This document shows positions 62,293-64,000 of a stretch of 64,000 bases of DNA, in pieces (within the stretch, counting starts at the first letter, position 1; each line of letters begins with the position of its first letter). Made by a program: the position numbers and the translations under genes. Source of the DNA: Peptoniphilus senegalensis JC140 (GTDB taxonomy: Bacteria; Bacillota; Clostridia; Tissierellales; Peptoniphilaceae); assembly GCF_000321025.1 (NCBI RefSeq), contig NZ_HE610718.1, positions 525,286-589,285 on the forward strand, written 5' to 3'. The notes below the pieces were generated by a model that worked only from the letters and a program-made list of their open reading frames with translations, did no database searches and was not told the DNA's origin.

Positions 62293-64000
62293 ATGGAAGA
62301 TAAAGGCAATAATAATAAGAGACCTCAATATAATTTACTTAGATATTACTTAATTGCCATCTTGGCAGTTTTTGCCCTAAACTGGTTGATTCTTCCTATG
62401 CTTTCACAAAATAGCATGGAAAACTCAGCGTATTCCGATTTTAGAAGAAATCTTAGCCAGGGAAAAATTGAGGAAGTAAACTTTAGGCAGGACCAAATTC
62501 TTTACACTTTAAAAGATAACAAAAGAATTTATAAGACTGGAAAGATGGAAGACCCAGATCTTGTTAAAGATTTAGAGGAAAAAGATGTAAAATATTCCTC
62601 AGAAATTCCTGAAAAGCCAAGTTTATTTATGTCCTTTATAATGACTTGGGGAATTCCAATTTTGTTATTTTTCTTTTTACAAAGAGCCTTTGCCAAGAAA
62701 ATAGCAGGCATGACTGGTGGTCCTGGAGGAATTTTTGGCGGCGGAAAGAAAATTGAAAGATATGAACCCAACGGCGAGACTGTAAATTTTGGAGATGTTG
62801 CAGGTCAAGAGGAAGCAGAAGAATCTCTTGTTGAAATAGTAGATTATTTAAAAAATCCTCGGAAGTACACAAGAATTGGTGCGAAATGCCCTAAGGGAGC
62901 CCTACTTGTAGGACCCCCAGGAACTGGTAAAACTTTACTTGCAAGGGCAGTTGCCGGCGAAAGCCATGTGCCTTTCTTCTCAATTGCAGGCTCTGAATTT
63001 GTGGAAATGTTCGTTGGTCGTGGAGCTGCAAGAGTTAGAGAACTTTTTGAAGAAGCAAAGAAAAATGCACCATGTATTATTTTTATCGACGAAATTGACA
63101 CAATTGGAAAGAAGAGAGACTCTGCAGGAATTTCAGGTAACGATGAAAGAGAACAAACTTTAAATCAACTTTTATCTGAAATGGATGGTTTTGACGGAAA
63201 CATAGGAATTGTTATGCTGGCTGCAACTAATAGACCAGAAATTTTAGACCCAGCCCTTTTAAGACCAGGAAGATTCGATAGACAAATTAGAGTTGAGCTT
63301 CCAACACTTAAAGACAGAATTGAAATATTAAAAGTTCATGCAAAGAGATACCAAATGGATGATGACATTGACTACTCACTTATTGCGAGGTCAACAGCTG
63401 GTGCATCTGGTGCCCAACTTGCAAATATTTTAAACGAAGCTGCTCTTCGTGCTGTTAGAATGGGTCAAGACAAGGTTAGACAAGAGGACATACAAGAGTC
63501 CATAGAAGTTGTAATAGCTGGCGCACAAAGAAAGCAAGACATCTTATCTCCAGAAGAAAAGAAGAGAGTTTCCTATCACGAAATTGGTCATGCACTTGTG
63601 GCTGCTCTTCAAACAGGTTCAGAGCCAGTGGAAAAAATTACTATTATCCCAAGAACTTCTGGTGCACTTGGCTATACTATGCAAGTGCCAAAGGATGAAA
63701 AAAATCTTTACACTAGAGAAGATTTAATTAACCACATTACAACTCTTTGTGGAGGTCGTGCAGCAGAAGAAGTTATCTTTAATGAAGTATCAACTGGTGC
63801 TGCCAATGACATTGAAAAGGCGACAGAGACTGCAAGAGCAATGATAACTCAATATGGAATGGCTGACGAGTTTGGTATGGTTAAGTTCCAAGACTCTGGC
63901 TCAAGATACATGGGCGATAATGGAAATATGAACTGCTCCGAAGAAACTCGAAAAGAAATTGATGACTTAATGGTAAGTATAGTCAAGAGTGCTCAAGAAA
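62293..64000 (+). CDS. ftsH: ATP-dependent zinc metalloprotease FtsH, 3' end off the window
   Basis: 569 codons are visible from ATG 62293 (AGGAGG upstream), still open at the window edge. Two membrane helices flank an external domain (residues about 22-125), followed by AAA+ with Walker A GPPGTGKT, Walker B IIFIDEID, the SRH region AATNRPEILDPALLRPGRFD, and the peptidase motif HEIGH (the usual form is HEAGH). A degradation protease for membrane and cytosolic proteins. Confidence 0.95.
   Translation, partial: MEDKGNNNKRPQYNLLRYYLIAILAVFALNWLILPMLSQNSMENSAYSDFRRNLSQGKIEEVNFRQDQILYTLKDNKRIYKTGKMEDPDLVKDLEEKDVKYSSEIPEKPSLFMSFIMTWGIPILLFFFLQRAFAKKIAGMTGGPGGIFGGGKKIERYEPNGETVNFGDVAGQEEAEESLVEIVDYLKNPRKYTRIGAKCPKGALLVGPPGTGKTLLARAVAGESHVPFFSIAGSEFVEMFVGRGAARVRELFEEAKKNAPCIIFIDEIDTIGKKRDSAGISGNDEREQTLNQLLSEMDGFDGNIGIVMLAATNRPEILDPALLRPGRFDRQIRVELPTLKDRIEILKVHAKRYQMDDDIDYSLIARSTAGASGAQLANILNEAALRAVRMGQDKVRQEDIQESIEVVIAGAQRKQDILSPEEKKRVSYHEIGHALVAALQTGSEPVEKITIIPRTSGALGYTMQVPKDEKNLYTREDLINHITTLCGGRAAEEVIFNEVSTGAANDIEKATETARAMITQYGMADEFGMVKFQDSGSRYMGDNGNMNCSEETRKEIDDLMVSIVKSAQE

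Noticed and set aside
1-64000. CRISPR arrays, insertion sequences, transposons
   Set aside because: No regularly spaced repeats and no transposase-like frame were found in a full read of the window.

Overview
The window is about 64 kb of AT-rich chromosome from a low-GC Firmicute. It spans the replication origin: rpmH-rnpA-yidD-yidC-jag and mnmE-mnmG-rsmG-parA-parB read leftward, and dnaA-dnaN-(S4)-recF-gyrB-gyrA read rightward. An anaerobic coccus of the Peptoniphilaceae/Tissierellia type is my best guess, from the low GC, the gene set (orphan-type selenium cluster, CyuA cysteine desulfidase, RIC-like hemerythrin) and the origin layout. No 16S rRNA is present to confirm this. Genes left of about 39.4 kb lie mostly on the minus strand and genes right of it mostly on the plus strand, as expected for two replication arms leaving an origin at 39.4-41.3 kb.

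Layout. 1-5 kb: ACT/UPF0210 pair, a lipoprotein, a class-I glutamine-amidotransferase-like hydrolase and a MATE exporter. 5-9 kb: a leftward selenium cluster, selD-yedF-DUF3343-cysteine-desulfurase-like, followed by degV. 9-14 kb: tadA, a PAP2 phosphatase and a heterodimeric ABC exporter with one degenerate ATP site. 14-17.5 kb: an autoregulated GntR/ABC-2 module and a phospholipase-D-like protein. 17.5-21 kb: a copper operon, copA-csoR-lipoprotein, in which copZ is fused in frame to the end of copA but keeps its own ribosome binding site. 21-30 kb: Fic protein with a repeat operator, threonine aldolase plus RIC-like protein, an aminotransferase plus TraB protein, cyuA, glpK and tRNA-Thr. 30-39.4 kb: PhzF, the par genes with two parS-like palindromes, and the tRNA-modification and ribosomal/insertase genes.

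39.4-50 kb: the origin, with DnaA boxes on both sides of dnaA and a Bacillus-like unwinding element before dnaN. Then come the replication genes and, directly after gyrA, a STAS antagonist / RsbW-like / SigB-F-type sigma operon. 50-64 kb: an outlying DnaA-box pair, tRNA-Arg, a D-Ala-D-Ala carboxypeptidase, a folate operon (folE-HD-folBK) with a glucosaminidase, a stand-alone structured RNA, a copper-amine-oxidase-N-domain lipoprotein, class I ribonucleotide reductase with NrdR-like boxes, and the start of ftsH.

The most unusual signals are as follows. (1) parB has its C-terminal dimerisation domain in the -1 frame behind a textbook A AAA AAG slippery heptamer and a short stem. (2) copZ is embedded in copA with an internal start. 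(3) The origin-linked sigma operon has an RsbW-like partner that has lost ATP-binding residues while its STAS partner keeps the phosphorylatable serine. (4) An about 210-nt RNA with a near-perfect promoter and terminator has a family I could not assign. No CRISPR array, insertion sequence or prophage was seen.
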